NCBI RefSeq assembly: GCF_040640215.1 | Contig: NZ_JBFABG010000002.1 | Coordinates: 372,001-436,000 of the forward strand | Source of the DNA: Actinosynnema sp040640215 | GTDB lineage: Bacteria > Actinomycetota > Actinomycetes > Mycobacteriales > Pseudonocardiaceae | Length of the DNA: 64,000 bases | Reading direction: 5' to 3' | Shown here: piece by piece, positions 14,017-23,437 of the stretch | Position numbering within the stretch: position 1 is the first letter of the stretch | Layout of the letters: each line of letters starts with the position of its first letter | The notes under the pieces: model-generated | Database searches by the model: none | Seen by the model: the letters and a program-made list of their open reading frames with translations, nothing else | Told to the model about the DNA's origin: nothing | Position numbers and translations under genes: made by a program

Positions 14017-15672
14017 GTGCTGTTGCCGGGATTGGCCGATCTCACACCTCTGGGGCAGGGCGGGTTCGCCACCGTCTACCGCGCCCGCCAGGTCCAGTTG
14101 GGGCGGGACGTCGCTGTCAAGATCGACAACCGCGTCCTCCAGACCGAACGGGACCGGCGGCGGTTCCTGCGGGAGGCGCAGGCCGCCGCGCGGTTGTCCG
14201 GGCACCCGCACGTGGTGTCGGTGCACGACGCCGACTTCACCCCGCAGGGGACTCCCTACCTGGTGATGGAGCTGTGCACGGGCGGTTCGCTGGCCGACCT
14301 GGTCCGGCGCGACGGGCCGCTGCCGACCGCACGGGTCCGGGAGATCGGGATTCAGCTCGCCGACGCGCTGGCCGCCGCTCACGCCGAAGGCGTCCTGCAC
14401 CGGGACATCAAGCCCGGCAACATCCTGCTCGACCGGTACGGGACCGCGAAGCTCGCCGATTTCGGGCTCGCCGCGCTGCTGGACGCCGAGGGCAGCTCCA
14501 CCGTCACCCGGGACGCCCTGAGCCCCAGCTACGCCTCCCCCGAGGCGTTCGCGATGGCCCAGCCGACCCCCGCCGCAGACGTGTACTCACTGGCCGCGAC
14601 CCTCTACGACCTGCTCGCGGGCAAGCCGCCCCGGCCGGTGCCGTGGCCCGTCGAATCCTTCGACCACCTCGGAGAGGTGCTGCGGTCGCCGGTGCCGCCG
14701 GTGGCAGGCGTGCCCCAGGACTTCCACGACACGCTCGTCCGCGCGCTCATCCCGGACATCTCCTACCGCACGGGCAGCGCCGCCCGGTTGCGGGACGAGT
14801 TGAAGGGGGTGGGAAGTGGCGGGCCACAGGTGGCGGTATCGCCGGGGTCCGGGCCGCAGGTGGTAGCGCCGCCGGTGTCCGGGCCGCAGGTGGCGGTGTC
14901 GCCGGTGTCCGGGCCGCAGGTGGTAGCGCCGCCGGTGTCCGGGCCGCAGGTGGCGGTGTCGCCGGTGTCCGGGCCGCAGGTGGTGGTGCAGCCTGCATCA
15001 GGGGCGCGGCCGGTGGTGTCGGGGCCGCCGTACGGAGGGCCGCACCAGCGGCCCGGTTCGCCGCAGTTCCCGCAGCACTCGGGGCCTCCCGTCCAGTACG
15101 CGCACTCCGGGCCGCTCGCGGCTCCCCGGCGCGGGCCGTGGGCCCTCGTCGCGATCGTCGCGGTGCTGGCGGTCGCGGTGGCCGGCGGGGTCTGGTGGGT
15201 TACCAGGAGCACGAACTCCCCGGGCGGCAACGCGGGCAGCGGCACCGGGACGAGCAGCGCTCCGACCGCCGAGGACACCCTCGAAACCGTGCCGCCGCGA
15301 CTCAAGTCCTGCGGCGCGGGCTACTGCATGGCCGAACCCACCTGCTACCACGGCATCACGTCCATCGGCGGCCAGGCTGCGTCGGCCCGGCGCGCGGGCG
15401 ACTGCTCGACCCCGCACTACTGGGAGGCGTTCTCCGGCGGCTGGCTGTCCGGCGCGATCCCCCAGGTCGACAACGACGAGTTCGTCAAGGCCGCCGAGGT
15501 CAAGAACGTGTGCACGGCCGAGGTGATGACGGCCAGTACCCGCCCGTCCGTCGACACGTCGACCTGGGAGATCTCCGCCGTCGCGTTCAACGACGGCAGC
15601 CGGAACTACTTCCACTGCTTCGCGAAGGACCCCGAGGAGGGCGAGGTCACGACCAGCGCCTTCGGGTCCTGA
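14017..15672 (+). CDS. Transmembrane Ser/Thr protein kinase with repeat linker and extracellular domain
   Basis: A 551-residue PknB-type (Hanks) kinase. Residues 1-265 hold GQGGFATVYRA (P-loop), VAVKI (Lys), HRDIKPGN (catalytic loop), ADFGLA (DFG) and YASPEAF (APE), so it should be active. Then six 10-residue repeats (PQVAVSPVSG/PQVVAPPVSG), a Pro-rich stretch, one TM helix (LVAIVAVLAVAVAGGVWW), and about 140 extracytoplasmic residues with six Cys (CGAGYCMAEPTC) resembling septum-formation-type sensor domains. No PASTA repeats. GTG at 14017 looks leaderless. Confidence 0.93.
   Translation: MLLPGLADLTPLGQGGFATVYRARQVQLGRDVAVKIDNRVLQTERDRRRFLREAQAAARLSGHPHVVSVHDADFTPQGTPYLVMELCTGGSLADLVRRDGPLPTARVREIGIQLADALAAAHAEGVLHRDIKPGNILLDRYGTAKLADFGLAALLDAEGSSTVTRDALSPSYASPEAFAMAQPTPAADVYSLAATLYDLLAGKPPRPVPWPVESFDHLGEVLRSPVPPVAGVPQDFHDTLVRALIPDISYRTGSAARLRDELKGVGSGGPQVAVSPGSGPQVVAPPVSGPQVAVSPVSGPQVVAPPVSGPQVAVSPVSGPQVVVQPASGARPVVSGPPYGGPHQRPGSPQFPQHSGPPVQYAHSGPLAAPRRGPWALVAIVAVLAVAVAGGVWWVTRSTNSPGGNAGSGTGTSSAPTAEDTLETVPPRLKSCGAGYCMAEPTCYHGITSIGGQAASARRAGDCSTPHYWEAFSGGWLSGAIPQVDNDEFVKAAEVKNVCTAEVMTASTRPSVDTSTWEISAVAFNDGSRNYFHCFAKDPEEGEVTTSAFGS
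14821..15000 (+). repeat. Six 30-bp tandem repeats in the kinase linker
   Basis: Units start at 14821, 14851, 14881, 14911, 14941 and 14971. They alternate between GTGGCGGTGTCGCCG-type and GTGGTAGCGCCGCCG-type, giving a 60-bp higher-order period. The middle four are nearly identical and the outer two have diverged. Copy number probably varies between strains. Confidence 0.95.
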
Positions 15673-15718
15673 GGTGGTTCGAACGCGAGTGACGGCCTGG
15701 TGAACGGCGTTCTCGCCG

Positions 15719-15751
15719 CGTCCCGGTGAACCGCGACAGGCCGCCGGGACG
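15719..15751 (+). terminator. Possible terminator after the kinase
   Basis: CGTCCCGG (15719-15726) pairs with CCGGGACG (15744-15751) around a 17-nt loop, 46 nt after the kinase stop and before the ABC operon. The loop is long, so this is a weak call. Confidence 0.4.
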
Positions 15752-15791
15752 GTCGCAAAATGGTTTGCGCCCATTCCTAGGGTAGTAAGAC

Positions 15792-16568
15792 GTGCGCGCT
15801 TACGGGCAGCTTGCGCTCGCCGGATTCCGCCGTTACTCCACCTATCGACAAGCGATGTTCGCCGGCCTCGCCGCGAACACCACCTTCGGCCTGCTCCGCA
15901 CAGCGGTGATGGTCGCGGTGGTGGGCGCGGTGCCCAAGGCCGGCTACGACGTACCCACCGCCGTGGCCTACGTGTGGGTCGGCCAGGGCCTGATGGCCTT
16001 CGCGCAGCTCTGGGGCGACACCGCGCTGGCCGAACGCGTCCGCAGCGGCGACGTCGTCGTCGACCTCTACCGGCCGTGGCACCTCCAGGCGGCCCTGTTC
16101 GCCACGGACATCGGCCGCGCCGCGTACTCGCTGCTGATCCGGTTCACCCCGACGGTCCTGATCGGTGCGCTCGTCTTCCCCTTCCACTGGCCCGAACCGG
16201 CCGCGTGGCCGGTGTTCGCGCTCAGCGCGCTGCTGGCTCTCACGGTCAGCTTCGGCGTGCGCTTCCTGCTCAACGCCAGCACGTTCTGGTTGATGGACAA
16301 CCGGGGTGTGATGAGCCTCTACTCCGTCATGTCCAGCGTCCTGTGCGGTTTGGCGCTGCCGCTGTCGTTCTTCCCGGAATGGGCGCGGACCCTGTTGTGG
16401 GCCACGCCCTTCCCGGCGATCATCCAGGGCCCGGTCGACATCTGGACCGGTCACGGTCCACAGTGGACCACGCTGGCGCACCAGGTGTTCTGGGCGGTCG
16501 CCGTGCTGTTCGCCGGGCACGTGGTGCTCGGCCGCGCGGTGCGCAAGGTGGTGGTCCAGGGTGGGTGA
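15792..16568 (+). CDS. ABC-2-type permease subunit 1 (DUF990-like)
   Basis: A 258-residue membrane protein with about six hydrophobic helices. The N-terminus has YRQAMFAGLAANTTFGLLRT; VRSGDVVVDLYRPWH precedes the central helices, a hallmark of ABC2_membrane_6 exporters. It is the first gene of a three-gene exporter: its 3' end overlaps the second permease by 8 bp, and that overlaps the ATPase by an ATGA. GTG at 15792 is the likely start. The substrate is unknown. Confidence 0.87.
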   Translation: MRAYGQLALAGFRRYSTYRQAMFAGLAANTTFGLLRTAVMVAVVGAVPKAGYDVPTAVAYVWVGQGLMAFAQLWGDTALAERVRSGDVVVDLYRPWHLQAALFATDIGRAAYSLLIRFTPTVLIGALVFPFHWPEPAAWPVFALSALLALTVSFGVRFLLNASTFWLMDNRGVMSLYSVMSSVLCGLALPLSFFPEWARTLLWATPFPAIIQGPVDIWTGHGPQWTTLAHQVFWAVAVLFAGHVVLGRAVRKVVVQGG

Positions 16569-17358
16569 CCGCGTCTACCGGAAGCTGGTCGCCGCGCGGT
16601 TGCGCGGCCAGATGTCCTACCGGGCCTCCTTCGTGCTGGACTGCACGTCCCAGGCGCTCGCGCAGGGCTCCGAGCTGATCGTGATCCTGGTGCTGTTCAC
16701 CCAGGTCGACGCGCTGGGCGGGTTCTCCGCGGCCGAGGTCGTGCTGGTGTACGCGCTCGCGTCGGTCGCGTTCGGGATCGCGGACACGGTGGTGGGGCAG
16801 CTCAACGACCTGCCGCAGTACATCCGCACCGGGCAGTTCGACGTGATGTTGTTGCGACCACTGGGGACCCTGCCCCAGATCGCCGTGTCGGACGTCCGGT
16901 TGCACCGCCTGGGCCGGGTCGCCACCGGTGTGGTCGCGCTGGTCTTCTCCCTGGTGCACAACGACATCGCGTGGTCGCCCTGGACGGCGCTGCTGGTCGT
17001 CGTGGCACCGGCGGCCGGCGCGGTGATCTTCTCCTCGGTGTGGGTCGCGGCCTGCGCGGTGTGCTTCTGGCTCGTGGAGGGGCAGGAGCTGGCGAACTGC
17101 GTCACGTACGGCGGCAACGCGTTCACGACGTACCCGGTCACCATCTACACGGGCTGGCTGCGCCGGGTCATGGCGTTCGTGATCCCCGGCGCGTTCGTCG
17201 CCTACTACCCCGCCCTGGCGCTGCTCGGCCGCCCGGACCCGTTGGGCGGCCCCGGTTTCCTGGGGTGGATCTCGCCTCTCGTCGCACTCGCCACCGCCGG
17301 CGCGGCCGGGCTGGTGTGGCGCTCCGCCGTTCGCCACTACCGAGGGACCGGGTCATGA
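16561..17358 (+). CDS. ABC-2-type permease subunit 2 (DUF990-like)
   Basis: A 265-residue polytopic partner of the preceding permease. RLRGQMSYRASFVLDCTSQAL is the amphipathic N-terminal segment, and YIRTGQFDVMLLRPLGTLPQ is the conserved loop of this family. About six helices follow. It overlaps the upstream permease gene, and its stop overlaps the ATPase start (ATGA), so the three are translated together. The heterodimeric pair would form the channel of a drug- or lipid-type exporter. Confidence 0.87.
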   Translation: MGDRVYRKLVAARLRGQMSYRASFVLDCTSQALAQGSELIVILVLFTQVDALGGFSAAEVVLVYALASVAFGIADTVVGQLNDLPQYIRTGQFDVMLLRPLGTLPQIAVSDVRLHRLGRVATGVVALVFSLVHNDIAWSPWTALLVVVAPAAGAVIFSSVWVAACAVCFWLVEGQELANCVTYGGNAFTTYPVTIYTGWLRRVMAFVIPGAFVAYYPALALLGRPDPLGGPGFLGWISPLVALATAGAAGLVWRSAVRHYRGTGS

Positions 17359-18311
17359 TCGAAGTGCGCGACCTGCGCCGCGAGTTCACCGTGACGAGCA
17401 GGACCGGCCGGTTCCGGCGCACCCGGCGGACCGTGCGGGCGGTCGACGCGGTGAGCTTCGACGTCGCCGCCGGCGAGGCGGTGGGGTACGTCGGGCCGAA
17501 CGGGGCCGGCAAGTCCACCACGATCAAGATGCTCACCGGCATCCTCGTGCCGACCTCCGGGCACGTCCGGGTGTCCGGCGTCGACCCGTCCCGGTCGCGG
17601 CGCGAGCTGGCCCGCCGGATCGGCGTGGTCTTCGGGCAGCGCAGCCAGCTCTGGTGGGACCTGCCGCTGCGGGACAGCTTCGAGCTGCTGCGCGCGATCT
17701 ACCGGGTGCCGTCGGCGGATTTCGCGCGGCGGCTGGCCGAGTGCGCCGGACTGCTCGAACTGCACCCTTTCCTGGACACGCCGGTCCGCCAGCTCTCGCT
17801 GGGGCAGCGGATGCGCGGCGAGGTGACCGCGGCCCTGCTGCACGGTCCGGAGCTGCTGGTGCTGGACGAACCGACGATCGGGCTCGACCTGGAGTCGAAG
17901 GAGCGGCTGCGCGAGTTCCTCGCCGAGCTCAACACCGCGCGCGGCACCACGCTGCTGCTCACCACGCACGACCTGGACGACATCGAGCGCCTGTGCCCCC
18001 GGCTGGTGGTGATCGACCGCGGCACGGTGCTGGCGGACGGGCCGCTGGAGGAGCTGCGGTCCGAGGTCGCGCCGGAACGCGTCCTGGTGGTCGACCTGGA
18101 GACGCCGACCGGGCCGTTGGAGGGCTTGCCGGGCGTGGTCTCGGTGCGGGTGGAACTGGGCGGATTGCGACAGCACCTCACGTTCCGCCGCGCGGAAACC
18201 ACCGCCGCCGCACTGATCTCCGCCGTCGCGACCCGGGCCGACGTGCACGATCTGGTCGTCGAGGAACCCGAGATCGACGATGTGGTGCGCCGTTTGTACG
18301 CGCGTCGGTAG
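17355..18311 (+). CDS. ABC exporter ATPase
   Basis: A 318-residue nucleotide-binding protein. Walker A is GPNGAGKST, the Q-loop is VVFGQRSQLWWDLP, the signature is LSLGQRMRGE, and Walker B with catalytic Glu is LLVLDEPTIGLD, followed by H-loop TTHDLDD. A C-terminal regulatory domain of about 90 residues follows, as in DrrA/CcmA-type exporters. ATG at 17355 overlaps the permease stop. It powers the two upstream permeases. Its stop codon overlaps a TAGAGT box that may drive the lipoprotein gene. Confidence 0.95.
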   Translation: MIEVRDLRREFTVTSRTGRFRRTRRTVRAVDAVSFDVAAGEAVGYVGPNGAGKSTTIKMLTGILVPTSGHVRVSGVDPSRSRRELARRIGVVFGQRSQLWWDLPLRDSFELLRAIYRVPSADFARRLAECAGLLELHPFLDTPVRQLSLGQRMRGEVTAALLHGPELLVLDEPTIGLDLESKERLREFLAELNTARGTTLLLTTHDLDDIERLCPRLVVIDRGTVLADGPLEELRSEVAPERVLVVDLETPTGPLEGLPGVVSVRVELGGLRQHLTFRRAETTAAALISAVATRADVHDLVVEEPEIDDVVRRLYARR

Positions 18312-18314
18312 AGT
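18309..18314 (+). promoter_or_regulatory. Possible -10 box for the lipoprotein gene
   Basis: TAGAGT overlaps the ABC ATPase stop codon, 39 bp upstream of the lipoprotein start, and matches the kinase -10 box exactly. No -35 element is clear. Confidence 0.35.
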
Positions 18315-18353
18315 CGGACGAAACGGTCACGTTTTCCCACTTGAGGAGTAGCC

Positions 18354-18749
18354 ATGCGCGCAGGTCGTCCGGTCGCCACCACCCTGCTGGCGCTGGGGCT
18401 CGTCGGCGCGCTGTCCGCGTGCGGAGCCGTGCAGGAGGCGTCCAACGCCGCGGACCAGGCCGGTCAGGCGATCGACAAGGTCAAGCTCTGCACCGAGGCG
18501 GTCAGCCTGGCCGGGTTCACGCCGAGCGCGACCGACCCGCAGAAGGCCGTGGACGAGACCAAGGCCAAGGCCGACGAGCTGACCAAGCTGGCCGAGAAGA
18601 CCGGCGACGCCACGCTCAAGGACGCCATCACCGGCGTGTCCGAGACGATGTCCAACGTGACCCTGAGCGACCTCGACCCGGGCAAGTTCGCGGACTGGAC
18701 GCAGAAGAAGCTGGACCAGGTCGCGAAGCTCAGCGCCGCCTGCGGCTGA
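18354..18749 (+). CDS. Small lipoprotein
   Basis: A 131-residue protein with an N-terminal signal (RPVATTLLALGLVGALSAC) ending in a lipobox LSAC, so Cys22 should be lipidated and the protein anchored outside the membrane. The mature part is short and largely helical (ASNAADQAGQAIDKVKLC, later TKLAEKTGDATLKDAITGV), with two more Cys that could form a disulphide. AGGAG lies 7 nt before the ATG. No family is recognised. Confidence 0.8.
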   Translation: MRAGRPVATTLLALGLVGALSACGAVQEASNAADQAGQAIDKVKLCTEAVSLAGFTPSATDPQKAVDETKAKADELTKLAEKTGDATLKDAITGVSETMSNVTLSDLDPGKFADWTQKKLDQVAKLSAACG

Positions 18750-18873
18750 CCCGTTCGGGTCGCGCCCCCTCGCGCGGAATGGTCGTGCCGAGCGGAAGTG
18801 CCACGCGGTCGGTACCTTCGGAGTCGTCCCACGCTGGGAGTCGTCCTCGCTGGGGCGCACCGGAGGTGTTGCG

Positions 18874-19065
18874 ATGCACGCGATAGTTGGCGACCGGTTG
18901 CACGTCCACAGCCGCGCGGTGGGTCTCGACGAGCGCGTCGGCGAGATCCTGGAAGTGCGCGGGACCGAGGGAGCGCCGCCGTACCTGGTCCGCTTCCCCG
19001 ACGGCTACGAGGGGCTGGTCTACCCCGGCCCGGACAGCCTGGTGGAGCCCCGCACCGGCGACTAG
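18874..19065 (+). CDS. DUF1918 protein
   Basis: A 63-residue DUF1918 member. It has the family pattern of a single SH3-like barrel: VGDRLHVHSRAVGLDERVGE, then ILEVRGTEGAPPYLVRFPDG and EGLVYPGPDSLV. The function is unknown. A GGAGG sits before ATG 18874. Its TAG stop shares CTAG (19062-19065) with the stop of the convergent TetR gene. Confidence 0.88.
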   Translation: MHAIVGDRLHVHSRAVGLDERVGEILEVRGTEGAPPYLVRFPDGYEGLVYPGPDSLVEPRTGD

Positions 19066-19724
19066 TCGCCGGCGAGCAGTGACTCGACCTCGGCGCGGTA
19101 GAGCAGCGCCGGGTCGAACCCCATCGGGCCGAACTGGCCCGACACCTCCAGGCTGAGCACGCCGTGCAGCCTGGTGAACGCCCGCACGGCGGTGAGCAGC
19201 ACGGCGGGGTCGACCTCGCCCTCTCCCCGGGACCGGGCCCAGTCGACCAGTTGTTCGTCCAATGTGGACCGGTCGGTCGTGCCGGCCGTGCGCGCGGCGG
19301 TGAGCACCCCGATGAACGCGCTCATCGTGCGGTGCGCGAGCGCGACGGTGTCCGGCGGTGCGTGGTAGCCGGGCAGGGGCGTGCCGAAGAGCAGCAGGTA
19401 GCGGTGCGGCCGACCGATCGCCCAGTCCCGGAACGCGCGCCCGAACTCGTGCACCCGCTCGTCCGGCGGGCGGCCCGCGCTCTGCTCCGCGGCGTCCTCG
19501 ACCGCCTCCGCGAGGTCCCGCCAGGCGTCCCGGATCAGTTCGGTGAGCAGGTCTTCGCGGTTCTTGAAGTACCGGTAGAGCGCGGGGCCGGTGATGCCCA
19601 TGCGCTTGGCGATGGCGTTGACCGAGACGCCCTCCACGCCGAGTTCGGCGAGCTGTTCCAGCGCGATGCGCTTGGCCTCGCCCCGCGTCTCCTCGCGGTA
19701 CCGCTCGCGCCGGGTCATGGTCAC
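19062..19724 (-). CDS. TetR-family regulator
   Basis: A 220-residue repressor. The N-terminal HTH has GEAKRIALEQLAELGVEGVS followed by RMGITGPALYRYFKNREDLL. The C-terminal domain (residues 80-190) resembles the TetR_C_33/WHG class with RPHRYLLLFGTPLPGYH. GTG at 19724 has GGAGG 6 nt upstream; the ATG at 19718 is possible. It is divergent from the epimerase-like gene, with two palindromes between them, so it probably represses that gene and itself. The stop codon lies within a CTAG shared with DUF1918. Confidence 0.9.
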   Translation of the reverse strand: MTMTRRERYREETRGEAKRIALEQLAELGVEGVSVNAIAKRMGITGPALYRYFKNREDLLTELIRDAWRDLAEAVEDAAEQSAGRPPDERVHEFGRAFRDWAIGRPHRYLLLFGTPLPGYHAPPDTVALAHRTMSAFIGVLTAARTAGTTDRSTLDEQLVDWARSRGEGEVDPAVLLTAVRAFTRLHGVLSLEVSGQFGPMGFDPALLYRAEVESLLAGD

Positions 19725-19749
19725 GCCGCACCTCCCTTGACAGGCACAC

Positions 19750-19783
19750 TCTAACTTGTGTTAGAACTTCTTACATCCGTAAG
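19750..19783. promoter_or_regulatory. Two palindromic operators between tetR and the epimerase-like gene
   Basis: TCTAAC-TTGT-GTTAGA (19750-19765) and CTTAC-ATCC-GTAAG (19770-19783) are adjacent perfect inverted repeats, each with a 4-nt spacer. They lie 26 bp from the TetR start and 20 bp from the epimerase start, as expected for TetR binding that blocks both promoters. Confidence 0.7.
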
Positions 19784-19802
19784 AGGCAATCAGGGAGTCG
19801 TC

Positions 19803-20714
19803 ATGACGGTGGTCGTGCTGGGCGCGGGTCGCGGTATCGGGTGGGAGATCGCCCGGCAACTGGTGGCCGACGGGCGGGAGACGCGGGCGGTCACCCGATC
19901 CGGTGGAGTGCCCGAGGGGGCCGCCGACGTGCGGGCGGACCTCCTGGACCGGACGGCGACGATCGAGGCGGTGCGCGGCGCGTCCGTGGTGCACCTCGCG
20001 GCGAACGTGCCGTACCCGTCGTGGGCGGACACCCTGCCGACGCTCTACGACAACGCCGTCGCGGCGGCCGAGGCGGCGGGCGCGAAGCTGGTGCTGGCGG
20101 ACAACCTGTACTCCTACGGCCCGGTGTCGGGACCGCTGACCGAGGACACGCCGGAACGCCCGGCCGGGCCCAAGGAGAAGCTGCGCAGCACGTTGGGCAA
20201 ACGTTTGCGGGAAGCCGCCGTGCCGGTCGTGCTCGGCCGGTCGAGCGACTACTACGGCCCGCACGGCATCGGCTCGCTCGTCGGCGAGCTGGTGGTCAAG
20301 CCGCTGGCGCTGGGCAAGCAGGCGATGTGGTTCGGGCCGCTGGACGTGCCGCACACCTTCGCCTACCTGGGTGACACCGCCCACGCGCAGATCGTGCTGG
20401 GCGACGACGAGCACGCGGACGGCCGGGTGTGGCACACGCCGGCCGCCCGGACCGTGACCGTGCGCGAGTTCATCGCGCTGGCCGGGCGGGTGCTGGACAA
20501 CCGGCGCAAGCCCCTGCGGCTGCCGAAGGCGACCGTCGCGCTGGCGGCGCTGTTCGACCGGCGGCTGCGCGGGATGGGGGAACTCGACCACCAGTGGACC
20601 CGGCCGTGGGTGGTGGACCACTCGGCGTTCGAGCGGACGTTCGGGTCGCTGCCGGCCACCCCGCACGAGGAGGCCGTCGCCCGGACCGCCGAGTGGTACC
20701 GGACCCGGCCCTAG
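19803..20714 (+). CDS. NAD(P)-dependent epimerase/dehydratase family protein
   Basis: A 303-residue extended short-chain dehydrogenase-like protein. VVVLGAGRGIGWEIARQL is the Rossmann nucleotide loop (GxGxxG-type). VHLAANVPYPSW and LVLADNLYSYGPVSG follow, and RSSDYYGPHG lies where the active-site Tyr sits in relatives. The canonical YxxxK is not evident, so activity may be atypical. ATG at 19803 has a GGGAG nearby. It is divergent from the TetR gene that probably controls it. Its stop shares CTAG with the next convergent gene. Confidence 0.85.
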   Translation: MTVVVLGAGRGIGWEIARQLVADGRETRAVTRSGGVPEGAADVRADLLDRTATIEAVRGASVVHLAANVPYPSWADTLPTLYDNAVAAAEAAGAKLVLADNLYSYGPVSGPLTEDTPERPAGPKEKLRSTLGKRLREAAVPVVLGRSSDYYGPHGIGSLVGELVVKPLALGKQAMWFGPLDVPHTFAYLGDTAHAQIVLGDDEHADGRVWHTPAARTVTVREFIALAGRVLDNRRKPLRLPKATVALAALFDRRLRGMGELDHQWTRPWVVDHSAFERTFGSLPATPHEEAVARTAEWYRTRP

Positions 20715-21538
20715 CCCAGGATCGTGGTGATCAGCTCGTCGGCCAGCGCCGGGGTGGCGGCGGCGATGCCGGACCAGCGGCGGGACAGGTCGAGGTCGAA
20801 CTCCAGCGGACGGCCGCGCAGGTCCAGCAGCGCGCCGCCGGCGGCGGGGACGGTGACCAGGGCCGCGATCAGGTCCATCAGCCGGTGGGTGTCCGAGCCC
20901 GGGTCGGCGAACGCGTCCACCGAACCCTCGGCCACCAGCATCGTCTCCAGACACGTCGTGCTCAGGATGCGTATCCGGTCGGCGGCGTCCGCCAGGCGCG
21001 TCCACGCCTCCTCGGTGCCGCGCTTCGGGCGCATCACGCAGAGGGAGGCACCCCGCAGCCGGGTCCGGCCGGACGTGCGGAACGGGGTCGGGCGACCGGC
21101 CTTGGCCGACCACGCGCGGCCGGTGTCGAACCAGACCGTCAGGGCCTCCACCGGCACGGTGTCGATCACCAGCGCCCCGGCGAAGCACGACAGCGGGACG
21201 CCCGTGGCCGCGTTCGCCGAACCGTCCACGGGGTCGACCACCAGGGTCGCGGCGGAACCGTGATCGACGAAACCGGCCTCCTCGGACAGCAGGTTGACGC
21301 CCGCCGCCTCGGCGGCCTCCAGGATCGCGCCCTCCACGATCGCGTCGACCCGCATGGTCGGGGTGCCGTCCGCGCCGTCCGCGACCTCCTCGCGCAGCTC
21401 CACGCGGGTGTGCAACTGCCGGGCCTCCTGGAAGGCGCGGGCGGCGGCCCGCGCGGTGGCGGCCAGCGCCGGGTGGACGTCTTCGGACAGCAGCGGTTCC
21501 GGAACGGGCCAGGGGTTCTTCGTCACGCTCCTGAACAT
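20711..21538 (-). CDS. Inositol-monophosphatase-family phosphatase
   Basis: A 275-residue Mg-dependent phosphatase-like protein. LLSEEAGFVD and VVDPVDGSANAATG match the metal-binding EE and DPxDGxxN motifs. The third motif (W-D-x-A-A-G) is altered to SDTHRLMDLIAA, and no clear GGxxxD is present, so the substrate may differ from inositol phosphates. The start is uncertain: ATG 21538 lies only 3 nt from the mdh terminator, and GTG 21526 has AGGAG almost touching it. Convergent with the epimerase-like gene through a CTAG. Confidence 0.82.
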   Translation of the reverse strand: MFRSVTKNPWPVPEPLLSEDVHPALAATARAAARAFQEARQLHTRVELREEVADGADGTPTMRVDAIVEGAILEAAEAAGVNLLSEEAGFVDHGSAATLVVDPVDGSANAATGVPLSCFAGALVIDTVPVEALTVWFDTGRAWSAKAGRPTPFRTSGRTRLRGASLCVMRPKRGTEEAWTRLADAADRIRILSTTCLETMLVAEGSVDAFADPGSDTHRLMDLIAALVTVPAAGGALLDLRGRPLEFDLDLSRRWSGIAAATPALADELITTILG

Positions 21539-21540
21539 GC

Positions 21541-21575
21541 CACGGGGGAGCCCCCGGCGTGGAGGCTCCCCCGTG
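21541..21575 (-). terminator. Hairpin terminator of mdh
   Basis: CACGGGGGAGCC pairs with GGCTCCCCCGTG as a perfect 12-bp stem with an 11-nt loop, 13 bp after the mdh stop. The next gene downstream starts only 3 nt beyond it. Confidence 0.88.
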
Positions 21576-21588
21576 TTCGGCGCGAAAC

Positions 21589-22578
<990 letters not shown>

Positions 22579-22733
22579 GAGCCTTCCCGAATGACGATCG
22601 AACTGGCTTCAGTCCTCGGGCACGACCACTAGGCAGGCTGCACCTGTCAGCGGCGGTCTCTACTCCGGGACCGGCGCATCGGGCGGGTTCGCCCGACGCG
22701 GTGAGGTTACCAACCGTTGAACGGTGGCAAGGT

Positions 22734-23333
22734 GTGACAGTGGACATCATCGAAGCGGACGAGGACTACGGCGACGCCGTGCTGGCGGGGCAGCGTTGGG
22801 AGGGGCGGTCGTTCCTGCGGTGCGACTTCACCGATGCCGACCTGCGGGGGTTGGTGACGTCGGGCTGCACGTTCACCGAGTGCAAGTTCGACCGGACCGA
22901 CCTGGGTGACTCTTCGCACACCGCCACGGCGTTCCGCTCGTGCCGGTTCGACCGCGCCGTGCTGGCGTCGGCGGTGTTCCGGTCCTGCACGCTGCTCGGC
23001 TCGGTGTTCGTGGACTGCGGGTTGCGGACCGTCGTGCTGGAGGAGACCGACCTGACCCTCGCGGGCCTGTCCGGAGCGGTGCTGCGGAAGGCGTCGCTGC
23101 GCGGGCTGCGGTTGCGGGAGGCCAACTTCGAGGGTGCCGACCTGCGCGACGCGGACCTGCGCGACGCCGACCTGACCGGGGCGCGGCTGCGCGAGTGCCG
23201 GTTCGCGGGTGCCGACCTGCGCGGGGCGCGGCTGAGCGCGGACGGCCTGGTCGCGGGCAACCTGCGCGGAGCGCGGATCGACCTGCCGACCGCGGTCGCC
23301 TTCGCCGCCGCGCACGGGCTCCAGGTGGACTGA
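22734..23333 (+). CDS. Pentapeptide-repeat protein
   Basis: A 199-residue right-handed quadrilateral beta-helix protein. Runs of A(D/N)LxX units occur (DFTDADLRG; EGADLRDADLRDADLTGARL; AGADLRGARL) through most of the chain, with Cys at inward positions (SCRFDRAV, SCTLLGS). It resembles McbG/Qnr/MfpA-like proteins, some of which mimic DNA and protect gyrase; no such role can be claimed from sequence alone. GTG at 22734 is used, with GTG 22740 in frame. A 13-nt palindrome ACCGTTGAACGGT (22713-22725) sits just upstream. Confidence 0.88.
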   Translation: MTVDIIEADEDYGDAVLAGQRWEGRSFLRCDFTDADLRGLVTSGCTFTECKFDRTDLGDSSHTATAFRSCRFDRAVLASAVFRSCTLLGSVFVDCGLRTVVLEETDLTLAGLSGAVLRKASLRGLRLREANFEGADLRDADLRDADLTGARLRECRFAGADLRGARLSADGLVAGNLRGARIDLPTAVAFAAAHGLQVD

Positions 23334-23400
23334 CCGGACACCGGGGCCGAAGACCGTTCCGGGGGTTCCACCCGGGGCACCGCCCGGCCGGGTCCTCGCC

Positions 23401-23434
23401 CGGCCGGTGGCGGTGACCGGCCGGTGGCGGTGAC
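23401..23434. repeat. 17-bp tandem duplication
   Basis: CGGCCGGTGGCGGTGAC occurs twice head to tail (23401-23417, 23418-23434) between the pentapeptide-repeat gene and the toxin-locus genes, ending 3 bp before the latter's stop codon. Confidence 0.95.
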
Positions 23435-23437
23435 CGG

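Noticed and set aside
14821..15000. CRISPR-like array
   Set aside because: The units are contiguous coding repeats of 30 bp in frame, without unique spacers.
18874..19065. DUF1918 as an antisense regulator of tetR
   Set aside because: The overlap is only the four bases CTAG; too short to support a regulatory claim.
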